Source of the DNA: JBBTSQ01 sp038078755 | GTDB lineage: Bacteria > Patescibacteriota > Minisyncoccia > Phycocordibacterales > JBAYGS01 | Length of the DNA stretch: 37,659 nucleotides | Assembly (NCBI GenBank): GCA_038078755.1 | Contig: JBBTSQ010000033.1 | Coordinates: 1-37,659, forward strand | Reading direction: 5' to 3' | Shown: piece after piece, positions 14,662 to 22,532 of the stretch | Layout: every line of letters starts with the position of its first letter | Position numbering within the stretch: position 1 is the stretch's first letter | Notes under the pieces: generated by a model | Told to the model about the DNA's origin: nothing | What the model saw: only the letters and a program-made list of their open reading frames with translations | The model's database searches: none | Program-made: the position numbers and the translations under genes

Positions 14662-15090
14662 ATGGACATTTCAAGAATATTAGCAGTACAAATTTTGAAG
14701 TATTGCCACGAGCATGAGAGTTTTTATTTTCCGTTTATCGTGATGTGCAAAGAATACACTCCGGAAGATGACAATTTTGTTGAGGTTGAATCTGAAGAAT
14801 GGGAGATGATAGCATTTGATGATAGCTATCAAACATTTCAGTTGTGGGAAAATTTGCAAAATTTAGATACGGAGACCCTTCAACTAATGTCGAAGGGATT
14901 TATTGAAAAGATTACAAATCACTCACTAGAAAAACACATAGAGCGACTTGCTGAAAATTATAGAAAAGAATGGAGGGAAGAATTGTGGGAAAGTGATAAA
15001 ATCGAAGAATTTGGATTAAATGAATTTATCGGTGGTAAGGCTGACGCCTACGAAGATTGTTTGTATTTACTTAGGAAATATAATGAATAA
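14662..15090 (+). CDS. Acidic protein of unknown function
   Basis: 142 residues, strongly acidic with many W, E and Y, no membrane span. The first half (YFPFIVMCKEYTPEDDNFVE) looks like beta strands, the second half is helical (HIERLAENYRKEWREELWE). It ends in LLRKYNE. I do not recognise a family. It follows DpnI after 59 bases on the same strand and is likely in the same unit. Highly acidic small proteins in defence islands can be DNA mimics or inhibitors, but that is only a thought. Confidence 0.65.
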   Translation: MDISRILAVQILKYCHEHESFYFPFIVMCKEYTPEDDNFVEVESEEWEMIAFDDSYQTFQLWENLQNLDTETLQLMSKGFIEKITNHSLEKHIERLAENYRKEWREELWESDKIEEFGLNEFIGGKADAYEDCLYLLRKYNE

Positions 15091-15244
15091 AAACGGTTAT
15101 GTGATATAGTATCTAGTATTAGAAATTGACTTAAAGATTTACCTTATTTTTAGCGGGATTTGCCTTCTTGGTCGCACACCTTAAGTGGGAAAGATTTTTG
15201 AAACGGCAAAGTCAATTTTAATATAAATATACCAGAGGAACCAT

Positions 15245-15376
15245 ATGCCCTTACCACTAACTAATCGTCTACCAAATATACTTGGCCCCTTGTCCCTTGT
15301 CAAAGTGGAAAAGCATCAAAGATTAACTGAACGGCTTCGTCCTATCGCACGAGGAATGGAAGCATTAAATTTATGA
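15245..15376 (+). CDS. 43-residue ORF coupled to the TIR gene
   Basis: ATG at 15245 with AGAGGA seven bases upstream; 43 basic residues (starts MPLPLTNRLPNILGPLSLVK, ends RPIARGMEALNL). Its stop overlaps the TIR ATG in ATGA, which argues that it is translated. A promoter box TATAGT at 15105-15110 lies ahead. No known family; may be a leader peptide that sets TIR translation, or a small partner. Confidence 0.5.
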   Translation: MPLPLTNRLPNILGPLSLVKVEKHQRLTERLRPIARGMEALNL

Positions 15377-16671
15377 ACAATAGGGACCCACATCAAGCAC
15401 TAAAAAGCGAGGTTATAGGACAGGTACGATCTGGTACTACTAATTTGGTTTTGGCAAAACTTCAGTGGGGAAAAGATGATATAGGCTTCAGTCTACACGG
15501 GTCACCAAACTCATATAGCTTATCTGGTGGCTATCAGATCACAGATTTTTTAAGCCATTTAGGATTTCAGCGGAGTGCATGCTCTTTTATCGATAGCCGA
15601 CAGTGCTATGTTCGCTGGGTAGATGCGAATTTTGATTTGGATGCTTTTGCTGGTTTTTTCGACCGGGCATACAACAATCTAACCGATGCACAAAAGGACT
15701 TAGAAAAATGTGGTTTCTTTTTTGATAAACCGGAAGGTTTGGGTTATTTTCTTGGAGGTCAATCTCGTAGCAGACGACATGATTTCCAAATGTCCGGTGA
15801 CGGTCATACTGCAATGTCAGTAAAGCAAATGAAGCAAAGTGAGGATGATGTCTTCCAGTATAAGTTTACATGGCTCGAATCTGCTAATAATAAAGGTTGG
15901 GTGGTTCACTATCGTCCAAAGCATCCTCCACTGTCATCCGAACTTCAGAGTGTCTTTCAATTTCTTGGAATGCAAAGTTCTGAACAATGCCCTGAATATG
16001 ATTTTGAACCATGTCACTGGTACTCGATCGCTTTTGAAGAAAGAGGAGATAGAATGTTTGATAGTAATGCAAACACAGCTCATGGTTGGTTTGACTCCCA
16101 CGCACAGCATTTCTCTCCGGGTATTCAAAAATTACTATCTGCCAATGCAGAGATTGAAAAATCGGGTCTTACTTTTTTACCGTTTCAAAAACCTGCAGAA
16201 CGACTAAATGTTGATATTGAGAAAAGAGTTACCAGACCAAAAGCTTCTGCTAAATCAGCAGATACTACAAAATTCGATGTTGCAATTTCATTTGCTGGCA
16301 CTGAACGAGAGCATGCAGAAAAACTGGCTACTATTCTGAAAGAGGCAAACTTCTCAGTATTTTATGATGAATTTTACCCAGAGTATTTGTGGGGTAAAAA
16401 TTTGGTGGATACCTTTGATGAGATTTTTAGAAAGCGCTCTCGCTATTGTGTGATCTTTATCTCAAAAGAGTATAAGGATAGAGTTTGGACTAACCACGAA
16501 AGGCAAAGTGCACAAGCGCGTGCTCTCAACGAAAAAGGTAAAGAATATATCTTACCCATTAAAGTCGATGAAACCGAACTTGATGGCATGCCTCCTACAG
16601 TTGGATATGTCACCCTTAAAAAGGGTGTTGATAAAATCGGCGAGCTCTTGATCAAGAAACTTAAAGCATAA
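15373..16671 (+). CDS. TIR-domain protein with an unknown N-terminal domain
   Basis: 432 residues. Residues 301-432 form a TIR domain: FDVAISFAGTEREHAEKL, the BB-loop region FYDEFYPEYLWGKNL, then VIFISKEYKDRVWTNHE with the probable NADase glutamate at 376. Residues 1-290 are a domain I cannot name (QWGKDDIGFSLHG, GYQITDFLSHLGF, and a Trp/His-rich stretch), likely the sensor or regulatory part. Bacterial TIR proteins in defence deplete NAD+ or make signal nucleotides. It starts in the stop codon of the 43-aa ORF and is followed two bases later by the gene at 16674, so it belongs to a tight operon. Not classical Thoeris, since no ThsA-like gene is present. Confidence 0.88.
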   Translation: MNNRDPHQALKSEVIGQVRSGTTNLVLAKLQWGKDDIGFSLHGSPNSYSLSGGYQITDFLSHLGFQRSACSFIDSRQCYVRWVDANFDLDAFAGFFDRAYNNLTDAQKDLEKCGFFFDKPEGLGYFLGGQSRSRRHDFQMSGDGHTAMSVKQMKQSEDDVFQYKFTWLESANNKGWVVHYRPKHPPLSSELQSVFQFLGMQSSEQCPEYDFEPCHWYSIAFEERGDRMFDSNANTAHGWFDSHAQHFSPGIQKLLSANAEIEKSGLTFLPFQKPAERLNVDIEKRVTRPKASAKSADTTKFDVAISFAGTEREHAEKLATILKEANFSVFYDEFYPEYLWGKNLVDTFDEIFRKRSRYCVIFISKEYKDRVWTNHERQSAQARALNEKGKEYILPIKVDETELDGMPPTVGYVTLKKGVDKIGELLIKKLKA

Positions 16672-16673
16672 AT

Positions 16674-17465
16674 ATGGATCGCTCAGAAGTAAAAAATAAA
16701 ATTGTTGATTTCTTCCGAAAGCAAATTGAGTTTAAGAAAAGTCAGCAGAACTATAGGCATCAAGTTCAGATGAGTGGCTTATATGAGTTGTTCCGCGATT
16801 CTCTCAAAGACATACCGGGATATAAGCACGACGAGTATCTTTCTGTCGTTCGAGAGGTTGTGCAAGAACTTATAAATACAGGCTTTCTGTACCCTGGTAC
16901 ACCGGGCGATTTTAATAGTGGCTACCCATGGCTTTCCATTACCGCACATGGAGCGGAGGCCTTCATGTCGGAAGACTGGTTACCATATGATCCAGAAGGT
17001 TATTTGAGAGCACTTAAAGAAAAAGTCCCTGAGATGGACGATGTAACCTTTGCTTATATTGGCGAATCAATCTCTGCTTTTAACAGGAGACATCTACTTT
17101 CGGCCACAATTACTCTTGGAGTGGCTTCCGAAAATTTAATGCTGATTTTGATTGAGGCATATACGAATTGGCTTGAGGACCTGCGCAAGACCAAGTTTCA
17201 AAAGCATATTGAAGATAGACGGATTGCTACACAGTACAAGGAGTTTAAGAAAGAATTTACTGCAGACGTAAAATCTTTACCGAAAGAATTGCAGAGCGAT
17301 TGGGAGATATACCTAGATGGGATTTTTAACTTCGTACGCCTGAACCGCAATGACGCAGGTCATCCGACCGGCAAAGAGTTGAGTGCTAAAGTCGTCTATG
17401 CAAATCTTCAAATTTTTGCAGACTATGCGCGATATATTTTTGATTTAAGAAAATATTTGTCATAA
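16674..17465 (+). CDS. Protein with a HEPN-like Rx4H motif, TIR partner
   Basis: 263 residues, mostly helical. Residues 10-80 look like a small wHTH-type unit (GLYELFRDSLKDIPGYKHDEYL, SVVREVVQELINTGFLYPG). Residues 125-263 are a helical bundle with RNDAGH (Arg225 to His230), which fits the Rx4-6H active site of HEPN RNases and is followed by PTG. HEPN identity is inferred from this motif and helical content. It starts two bases after the TIR stop, so the two are surely co-expressed and may be effector and regulator of one system. No membrane segments. Confidence 0.6.
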   Translation: MDRSEVKNKIVDFFRKQIEFKKSQQNYRHQVQMSGLYELFRDSLKDIPGYKHDEYLSVVREVVQELINTGFLYPGTPGDFNSGYPWLSITAHGAEAFMSEDWLPYDPEGYLRALKEKVPEMDDVTFAYIGESISAFNRRHLLSATITLGVASENLMLILIEAYTNWLEDLRKTKFQKHIEDRRIATQYKEFKKEFTADVKSLPKELQSDWEIYLDGIFNFVRLNRNDAGHPTGKELSAKVVYANLQIFADYARYIFDLRKYLS

Positions 17466-17480
17466 AGAAAATGAGTATGA

Positions 17481-17503
17481 TTAGCAAGAACGGTTCTTGC
17501 TAA
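17481..17503. repeat. Hairpin after the TIR operon
   Basis: TTAGCAAGAAC/GTTCTTGCTAA, nearly loop-free, no T-run. A second hairpin GGGTTTAGT/ACTAAAACCC follows at about 17515-17541. Either may end the TIR operon. Confidence 0.5.
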
Positions 17504-17565
17504 GTTGAGTCGGTGGGTTTAGTATAGCGTGACTAAAACCCGTGTTGTGTGGATTCTAAAAATGC

Positions 17566-17577
17566 TATACTACCCCT
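17566..17577 (+). promoter_or_regulatory. Leaderless promoter (TGCTATACT)
   Basis: Extended -10 ending at 17571, then six bases to the ATG at 17578. Confidence 0.6.
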
Positions 17578-17877
17578 ATGAATCAAATAATCACTATTAT
17601 AATTTTGGTAGCGATAGGGGTTGCGATATTGCTGTATCGAAAACGGGGGTATTTGGCGGGGTTGGGGATGAAGCAAATAGCGAAAAAAGATGAATATAAG
17701 AGGGAAGTGATGACGTTGTTTGCTGTGGCAGGCGCGCGGGTGAGAAACGACGACGTGCAGGCGCTTCTTTCTGTCTCCGACGCCACGGCCACGAGGTATT
17801 TGACCGAGCTCGAGGAGGAAAAATTGATCAAACAAGTCGGTGATTTTGGCAAATACGTCTGGTACGAAAAAAGGTGA
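17578..17877 (+). CDS. Membrane-anchored winged-helix protein
   Basis: 99 residues. One N-terminal membrane helix (about 4-20, IITIIILVAIGVAILLY) followed by a basic linker and a winged helix-turn-helix (about 38-99) with VRNDDVQALLSVSDATATRYLTELEEEKLI as the two recognition helices and GKYVWYEKR as the wing and end. It is a likely membrane-tethered DNA-binding regulator. It stands alone between the TIR operon and a double terminator. The ATG follows the -10 box by six bases. Exact target unknown. Confidence 0.75.
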   Translation: MNQIITIIILVAIGVAILLYRKRGYLAGLGMKQIAKKDEYKREVMTLFAVAGARVRNDDVQALLSVSDATATRYLTELEEEKLIKQVGDFGKYVWYEKR

Positions 17878-17880
17878 AAA

Positions 17881-17978
17881 ATGGCTCTATAGAGCGTTGG
17901 AAAAGTTTAATGGCTCAATCCGCCGCGGCGGATTGAGCCATTAAAAAACCGCCCCACATTTCGTGTCGGACGGTTTTT
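17881..17978. terminator. Two tandem terminator hairpins
   Basis: A 36-bp full palindrome (17908-17943, GGCTCAATCCGCCG type) followed by A/T runs, then a second stem AAAACCG/CGGTTTT (about 17946-17976). The first closes the gene at 17578, the second serves the minus-strand DUF4383 gene. A partial GGCTCTATAGAGC palindrome lies just ahead (17883-17895). Confidence 0.75.
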
Positions 17979-17997
17979 CTTTGCCCGTAGCGGTTTG

Positions 17998-18384
17998 CTA
18001 CATTACTTCCGCATCACCTCCCTTGAGGCCAAGTCCCAAAATCACCACACCGAGCACGACATGGAGCCAGTTGTCGGCAGTGTTGACATCTACTAGACCG
18101 AGAATCGAGCCAGTGTTTGATACCATCTCGACTGCGGCAAAGCCAAGTGCGGCAACCAAGAGGTAAATAACACCGACGGTCTTCAAGGTAGTACTCAATG
18201 CGCTCACTTTTTTGAGTGCAACATAGAGCAATACGAGACCGATGACCAAGTGGACCACATCATGAGTGGTATTGGTCATAAAATAGGAGGTTACATCGTG
18301 ACCCACAATCGGGGTGCTGATCATACCGAGCACCGCGACGAGCACAAATACAACGCCTAATACAACGCTGATATTCTTTTGCAT
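17998..18384 (-). CDS. DUF4383-like membrane protein
   Basis: 128 residues from the ATG at 18384 (MQKNISVVLGVV), preferred over an ATG four codons upstream because relatives begin this way. Four membrane helices (about 5-25, 40-60, 70-92, 103-122). The last helix follows NTADNWLHVVLGVVIL, a pattern found in DUF4383 proteins. Function unknown. It is convergent with the winged-helix gene and shares the terminator pair. A -10 box TATACT on the minus strand (18434-18439) gives a leader of about 45 bases. Confidence 0.75.
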   Translation of the reverse strand: MQKNISVVLGVVFVLVAVLGMISTPIVGHDVTSYFMTNTTHDVVHLVIGLVLLYVALKKVSALSTTLKTVGVIYLLVAALGFAAVEMVSNTGSILGLVDVNTADNWLHVVLGVVILGLGLKGGDAEVM

Positions 18385-18494
18385 AAATATATACAATTAA
18401 TGAGTAATGTCTTTTAATACATGACCTACTATAAGTATACTCCTCGTCATTTTGGTTGGGTAGGGGGGGTGTGCATAACCACAAATAGAGACGC

Positions 18495-18522
18495 TTGACA
18501 ACAAAGATGGGAAGCGTAGGAT
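18495..18522 (+). promoter_or_regulatory. Promoter candidate ahead of the gene at 18690
   Basis: TTGACA (18495-18500), 16-base spacer, TAGGAT (18517-18522). It would give a leader of about 160 bases, in which I see no clear stem-loop. Confidence 0.45.
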
Positions 18523-18689
18523 TGAAAGCTGGACTGTTCTTTACTAAATCGCGTGATGCAAGTAGCGCGCAGTGCGACTCCTCCGTATGGTGAGTTTTGT
18601 TGCCTGCTACTTGTATCTCAAGTGGTTACTGACAAGGGAAGTTGTAGATCGGCGCTAAAGGAAGTGTTGATCTTGAGACTGCTTTTCTG

Positions 18690-19409
18690 ATGTTGGTAGT
18701 TGGTCAATGCACAGTTATGCTAGCGTTCACATTAATCGCGCCGTATCGTGTCCCCACCGAACACGTAGATCCCATGAGCCTCTGTCTTGACGACGGAGTG
18801 CCTACGGTCAAAGGCAGGTTGAAATTGTCGTCGCACTCGCTTCGCGCGAGTGGCACTCACGGCGATTTGTCTCGGGCATTCAGGGATTGCTTGAATGCCA
18901 GTCGTCGCACCCGTCCACACACCGAAAAGCCTCTGCCGTTTGTGGTGCAGCAGGTGGCTATCAAAGGCAATCAGGGTTTCCGTCTGGATGGACATCATCC
19001 GAGCGAGCTTCAGCTCTTGCCGGCATCAAACGGTAATTGCGAACACATCGTGTTTGCAACCATTACTGGTGATCCGAACACTCGTCTCGCGATCTTCACC
19101 TCTGACCCGCAACACTGCCGGGTGGTGTGTTCTGCGAGCAACGGCAACCAAGGCCTGCCTTCGGGCATGCTGCTCGCGATTGGGTTTAACCGTCACCATC
19201 TCAACACCGAAGCGGTGGCGATCAAGATTCGCACCCCGGGAAAGACTGATGTTGAGGTTCGTCTGGTGACCGCGTCTGGCATGATCACTCATACCATGCC
19301 CGAAGACAAGTTCGATGAGCGGATCATCGCAGGTATGCTCACAGCTCCGCTCATCAAGCAGGTGCAGAGTCGGGGCACGCGCCTGGTCGAATGGCCGATG
19401 GAAGCATAA
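18690..19409 (+). CDS. Protein of unknown function
   Basis: 239 residues if the first ATG is used; later ATGs at 18714 and 18774 are possible since the first 28 residues are unlike the rest. Rich in R, H, S and T, with no membrane span after residue 20. The second half seems beta-rich (HIVFATITGDPNTRLAIFTSD, VRLVTASGMITHTMPEDKFDERII). I do not recognise it. The reading is supported by a promoter upstream and by a strong terminator 18 bases behind the stop. G+C higher than the island genes. Confidence 0.6.
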   Translation: MLVVGQCTVMLAFTLIAPYRVPTEHVDPMSLCLDDGVPTVKGRLKLSSHSLRASGTHGDLSRAFRDCLNASRRTRPHTEKPLPFVVQQVAIKGNQGFRLDGHHPSELQLLPASNGNCEHIVFATITGDPNTRLAIFTSDPQHCRVVCSASNGNQGLPSGMLLAIGFNRHHLNTEAVAIKIRTPGKTDVEVRLVTASGMITHTMPEDKFDERIIAGMLTAPLIKQVQSRGTRLVEWPMEA

Positions 19410-19426
19410 GTCGCTTCCAACACTCT

Positions 19427-19456
19427 CCGCGAAGTCGCAAGACTTCGCGGTTTTTT
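19427..19456 (+). terminator. Strong rho-independent terminator
   Basis: Perfect 10-bp stem CCGCGAAGTC/GACTTCGCGG with a GCAA tetraloop and six T. Confidence 0.9.
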
Positions 19457-19487
19457 AATTACATAAGAGATAGTTCATGAGTGTATA

Positions 19488-19535
19488 GAGACATACATCT
19501 ATTATACGCATATGCGTATAATAGATGTATGTCTC
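19488..19535. repeat. 48-bp perfect palindrome upstream of zwf
   Basis: 24-bp arms (19488-19511 and 19512-19535) with no spacer. It carries a TATAAT box on each strand (19502-19507 minus, 19516-19521 plus). See findings. Confidence 0.9.
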
Positions 19536-19623
19536 GTTTTCATAATTTCTTAAGCTATTGAGGGTCATCTTTGATGACAAGGTCGTCAAAGATGGCGCCC
19601 CTGCCTCTAGTTACATATTCTGC

Positions 19624-19636
19624 TATACTACTGTAT
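19624..19636 (+). promoter_or_regulatory. Leaderless promoter of zwf
   Basis: TGCTATACT ends at 19629 and is followed by seven bases before the ATG at 19637. Confidence 0.55.
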
Positions 19637-21070
19637 ATGATCGAACATCCCAAACCCTCTCGACTGACTGTAGTTATCATGGGCATTACCGGCGATTTGG
19701 CACAGGCAAAATTGGTGCCGGCGCTGTACGGCTTGTTTCGGACAGGGGAGTTGCCTACACAATTTTCACTGGTTGGTTTTTCCAGAAAAGCATATTCGGA
19801 AGTGCAATTTTCAGAATTGGTGACACGGGCAGTAACGCAAAAATTTCCCCATGACTCTATCGAGCAGATTGCTCGGTTTGTAAAATGCGCGTGGTATTTC
19901 GAGGGTCAGTTTGATGATGTAGAAGCATACCGAGCGCTTGCCGACAGAATCAATTTTACCCAAGTGGGAGATGTGTCAGCCGTAACACTCATCAACCTGT
20001 CAGTGCCTCCCGCGCTCTATCCCACTATTTTGACGCACTACAAAAAGGCTGGTTTTTCTGACGAGACGACACCGATTGCCGGTACCGTCCGTTTTTTGAT
20101 TGAAAAACCGTTTGGGGCGAGCGCTTTGAGCGCCAAGGCGTTATACACATTGGTAACAGAGGTGCGAAAACCGGAAGAAGTGTTTTTGATTGATCACTAT
20201 TTGGGCAAGGAGGCGATACAAAATATCATGGCGTTTCGATTTGCCAATAGTTTGTTTGAATCACTGTGGAACAAAAAACATATTGAGCGTATCGAGTGTC
20301 GATTGCTCGAAAAAGCGGATGTGGGTACGCGGGGCGCATTTTATGATCAGGTTGGCGCGCTGTCCGATGTGGTGCAAAATCATCTTCTGCAAATGCTTGC
20401 GATGGTAGTGATGGACGAGCCGAAAGTGGCGACAGCAAAAGCGGTGCGAAAAGCGCGGGGAGAAGCGCTCGAAGCGCTTCTCCCCGCGCACAGCAAGCAC
20501 CTCTCGGACACACACGGCGCACAATTTGCCCGCGGACAATACGAAGGCTACCTTTCGACCACTGGTGTATCACCCCTCTCGACCACCGAAACTTTTGCGC
20601 AAGTGATCATGCACAGCACTTCGGGTCGGTTCAAACAGGTGCCACTCATTCTTCTCGCGGGTAAAGGTCTCGCTGAATCGGTGGTTGATATTAAAATTTA
20701 TTTCAAAACTGCCAGTCAGAAATTTTGTGTGATCGATGAATCGGGGGAGTCGTACTGCCAAAATGTGCTGACCTTTCGTATTCAGCCAGACGAAGGTATC
20801 TCGACAGTGTTCTGGGTCAAACGACCCGGATTCAAGAGCGATGTGTTGCCGAAGAAATTGGCATTTAATTACAGAGATGACGCGAGTCACCCGATCCGTG
20901 ATGCCTACGAGCGGATCTATGTCGATGCTATGCACGGCGATCAGACGCGATTTGTCAGTATTGAAGAAATTGTGGCAAGCTGGCAGTGTATTGAAAAAAT
21001 TCGAGTGGTACTCTCAAAACTTCCCCTCACCATCTACCAAAAAGGCTCCCGACCAGAAGAAATTGGGTAA
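19637..21070 (+). CDS. zwf: Glucose-6-phosphate 1-dehydrogenase
   Basis: 477 residues. Oxidises glucose 6-phosphate with NAD(P)+ in the first step of the oxidative pentose phosphate pathway. N-terminal Rossmann motif GITGDLAQAKLVPAL (the family has GxxGDLxxxKL), RFLIEKPFGASALSAK, and the substrate-binding DHYLGKEAIQNI. NHLLQMLAMV is also typical. The start at 19637 gives a normal N-terminus; the 22 codons upstream would pass through the promoter. It stands alone; no pgl or gnd is seen next to it. A G+C-rich hairpin-like patch lies in the gene near 20455-20485. Complete by length. Confidence 0.93.
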   Translation: MIEHPKPSRLTVVIMGITGDLAQAKLVPALYGLFRTGELPTQFSLVGFSRKAYSEVQFSELVTRAVTQKFPHDSIEQIARFVKCAWYFEGQFDDVEAYRALADRINFTQVGDVSAVTLINLSVPPALYPTILTHYKKAGFSDETTPIAGTVRFLIEKPFGASALSAKALYTLVTEVRKPEEVFLIDHYLGKEAIQNIMAFRFANSLFESLWNKKHIERIECRLLEKADVGTRGAFYDQVGALSDVVQNHLLQMLAMVVMDEPKVATAKAVRKARGEALEALLPAHSKHLSDTHGAQFARGQYEGYLSTTGVSPLSTTETFAQVIMHSTSGRFKQVPLILLAGKGLAESVVDIKIYFKTASQKFCVIDESGESYCQNVLTFRIQPDEGISTVFWVKRPGFKSDVLPKKLAFNYRDDASHPIRDAYERIYVDAMHGDQTRFVSIEEIVASWQCIEKIRVVLSKLPLTIYQKGSRPEEIG

Positions 21071-21117
21071 TAAAGTTTTGCCTCGTCCGTACTGCTCCGC
21101 AGGTACAATAGAAAAGG
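21071..21117. other. zwf 3' region
   Basis: Short spacer between zwf and the hairpin of the minus-strand unit. The hairpin at 21118-21144 could also help end zwf transcription, but has no T-run on the plus strand. Confidence 0.4.
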
Positions 21118-21655
21118 GCGGCATTGCTTTCGCAACACCGCCCCGCACCCGTATCCTGTCAGAGACAAGATTGACGGATGGCTTCTTGCGGATAGTTTGG
21201 CGCCACCGAGATGCTTGGGCCGCAATCCGCTTCATGATAGCACAAAGAACTTGAGCACTCCTGTCTTGGGAGACTTTGATTTTAGACAGTGTTGTCTCGG
21301 ACAACCGAGCACTCTTCATTTTCAAACGACAGATCGGAAGTTGTTCCCTGATGAGCAACTGTTCCGTGGGGATGTGAACTGGATCCGCCCCAATCTGGAC
21401 AAAATACTGTCACTTTCTTTACCTTGGTTTGCGCTGGCTCTCCCGTCGCATTCCGTGTAAACCAGAAAGAAGGATCCGCCTTTCTTAATTTTAATCCGTG
21501 TTCGTAAGGCTCAACACAGACAGAGAATGATTACTTTCCAAGAAGGTTTGCTAGATAACACAATCACTCAAGTGTCGTCTACAACCGTTCGACCAGCTTT
21601 ATGACAACCGATCTACCTTTACATCATAGCATAGTAGATTTGTAAAGTCAAGCAC
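21118..21655 (-). ncRNA. Minus-strand transcription unit, non-coding RNA or decayed gene
   Basis: A strong minus-strand promoter TTGACT-N17-TATGAT (21625-21655) and a terminator (stem GGCGGTGTTGC with GAAA loop, then CCCTTTTCT; 21112-21144) bracket about 500 nt. No complete gene fits. One minus-strand frame stays open for 82 codons from about 21530 to 21282 and reads protein-like (VEPYEHGLKLRKADPSFWFT, then KVTVFCPDWGG), but has no usual start codon. A later frame (from 21343) runs through the terminator. It does not match RNase P RNA, tmRNA or SRP RNA by their conserved cores. Confidence 0.45.
21625..21655 (-). promoter_or_regulatory. Strong sigma70-type promoter of the minus-strand unit
   Basis: On the minus strand TTGACT, a 17-base spacer and TATGAT, the latter preceded by TGC (extended -10). 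Confidence 0.65.
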
Positions 21656-21685
21656 TTTTTCCACTTTCTTTCATTTCATATAGGG

Positions 21686-21722
21686 TAGCATCAAAAATAG
21701 CCCTAGAAATAAGGCTATTTTA
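21686..21722. terminator. Hairpin with T-runs on both sides
   Basis: AAAATAGCC/GGCTATTTT stem (about 21691-21722). T-rich on both strands. Confidence 0.55.
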
Positions 21723-21761
21723 GGATTGCCGAAAAAATGAGTGGAAATGAGGGGTTTTAAT

Positions 21762-21870
21762 TCTCCCTTTTTAAAGGGAGCACCGCCAGTCTTCTGGCGT
21801 GGAGGGATTTGTATTGAATTCAAAATCCTCCGCCTAGAGTACTAGGCACCTCCTTTAAAAAAGGAGGAAT
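21762..21870. repeat. REP-like element of four nested hairpins
   Basis: Successive stems CTCCCTTT/AAAGGGAG, CGCCAG/CTGGCG, GCCTAG/CTAGGC and CCTCCTTT/AAAGGAGG, with GGAGGGATTT and AAAATCCTCC facing each other as outer arms. It fills the space before frr. The form is that of a palindromic extragenic repeat. Confidence 0.65.
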
Positions 21871-21918
21871 AAGAAGTAAGGATTTATTTCCATACTTTAT
21901 ACTTTTTCCTTTTTGCTA

Positions 21919-21930
21919 TATACTTCTGTA
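21919..21930 (+). promoter_or_regulatory. Leaderless promoter of frr
   Basis: TATACT at 21919-21924, six bases, ATG at 21931. Confidence 0.55.
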
Positions 21931-22482
21931 ATGCCCTACAATTTCACCCCATGTAAAGACAATTTAAAAAACGCCGAGGAGTGGCTTAAAAAAGAATGCC
22001 AGCAGATTCGCACCTCTCGCGCGTCTCCAACATTGCTTGATCAAGTGTCAGTCGAATCATACGGCGCGATGCTTTCTATTCCGCAAGTGGCCGGCGTTTC
22101 TGTTGAGGATCCGCGCACTATTCGAATCACTCCGTGGGATATGTCGCAAGTGAAGGCAATTGAGAAAGCGTTGACTACGTCCAATCTCGGCGTGTCGGTA
22201 GCTTCTGATGACAAAGGTCTGCGTGTGATCTTTCCCGAGCTCACCACCGAACGCAAAAGTGATTTCGTAAAAGTGGTCAAAGAAAAGCTCGAGCAGGCGA
22301 AAGTGACTGTCCGAAAAGAGCGCGACAAGACCTGGACTGATATTCAAGCCAAAGAAAAAGAAGGCGGGATGAGCGAGGATGAAAAGTTTCGTCTTAAAAA
22401 TGACATGCAAAAATTGGTGGATGAGACCAACAAGCGTTTGGCAGACATTGCAGAGAAAAAAGAGAAGGATATTATGAGTTAA
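21931..22482 (+). CDS. frr: Ribosome recycling factor
   Basis: 183 residues, family length 185. It splits post-termination ribosomes together with EF-G. The motif IRTSRASPTLLDQVSVESYG (the family has RTGRAxPxLLdxixVeYYG), then VEDPRTIRITPWDM, VIFPELTTERKSDFVKVVKE and the coiled coil ending in KRLADIAEKKEKDIM are all typical. The start is the ATG 6 bases after the -10 box; a TTG 18 bases upstream would overlap that box. First gene of the block frr-rseP-mraY-ftsW-murG-gltX. Confidence 0.96.
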   Translation: MPYNFTPCKDNLKNAEEWLKKECQQIRTSRASPTLLDQVSVESYGAMLSIPQVAGVSVEDPRTIRITPWDMSQVKAIEKALTTSNLGVSVASDDKGLRVIFPELTTERKSDFVKVVKEKLEQAKVTVRKERDKTWTDIQAKEKEGGMSEDEKFRLKNDMQKLVDETNKRLADIAEKKEKDIMS

Positions 22483-22498
22483 AAGCCGTCGGAAGGAG

Positions 22499-22522
22499 GG
22501 GCGGGCCGAGCACGGCCCGCCC
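22499..22522. repeat. G+C hairpin between frr and rseP
   Basis: Nine-bp stem GGGCGGGCC/GGCCCGCCC without a T-run. It overlaps a GGAGG sequence upstream of the rseP ATG and so may shield a ribosome-binding site or pause transcription. Confidence 0.6.
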
Positions 22523-22532
22523 TAAACACACC

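Noticed and set aside
15373..17465. Thoeris or CBASS assignment for the TIR operon
   Set aside because: No ThsA (SIR2/SLOG), cyclase or CD-NTase gene is present beside it.
20455..20485. Hairpin in zwf as an internal terminator
   Set aside because: It lies in conserved coding sequence and has no T-run.
21197..21460. An 87-codon plus-strand frame in the zwf-frr spacer
   Set aside because: No promoter or RBS on this strand; the minus-strand promoter and terminator show that the other strand is transcribed.
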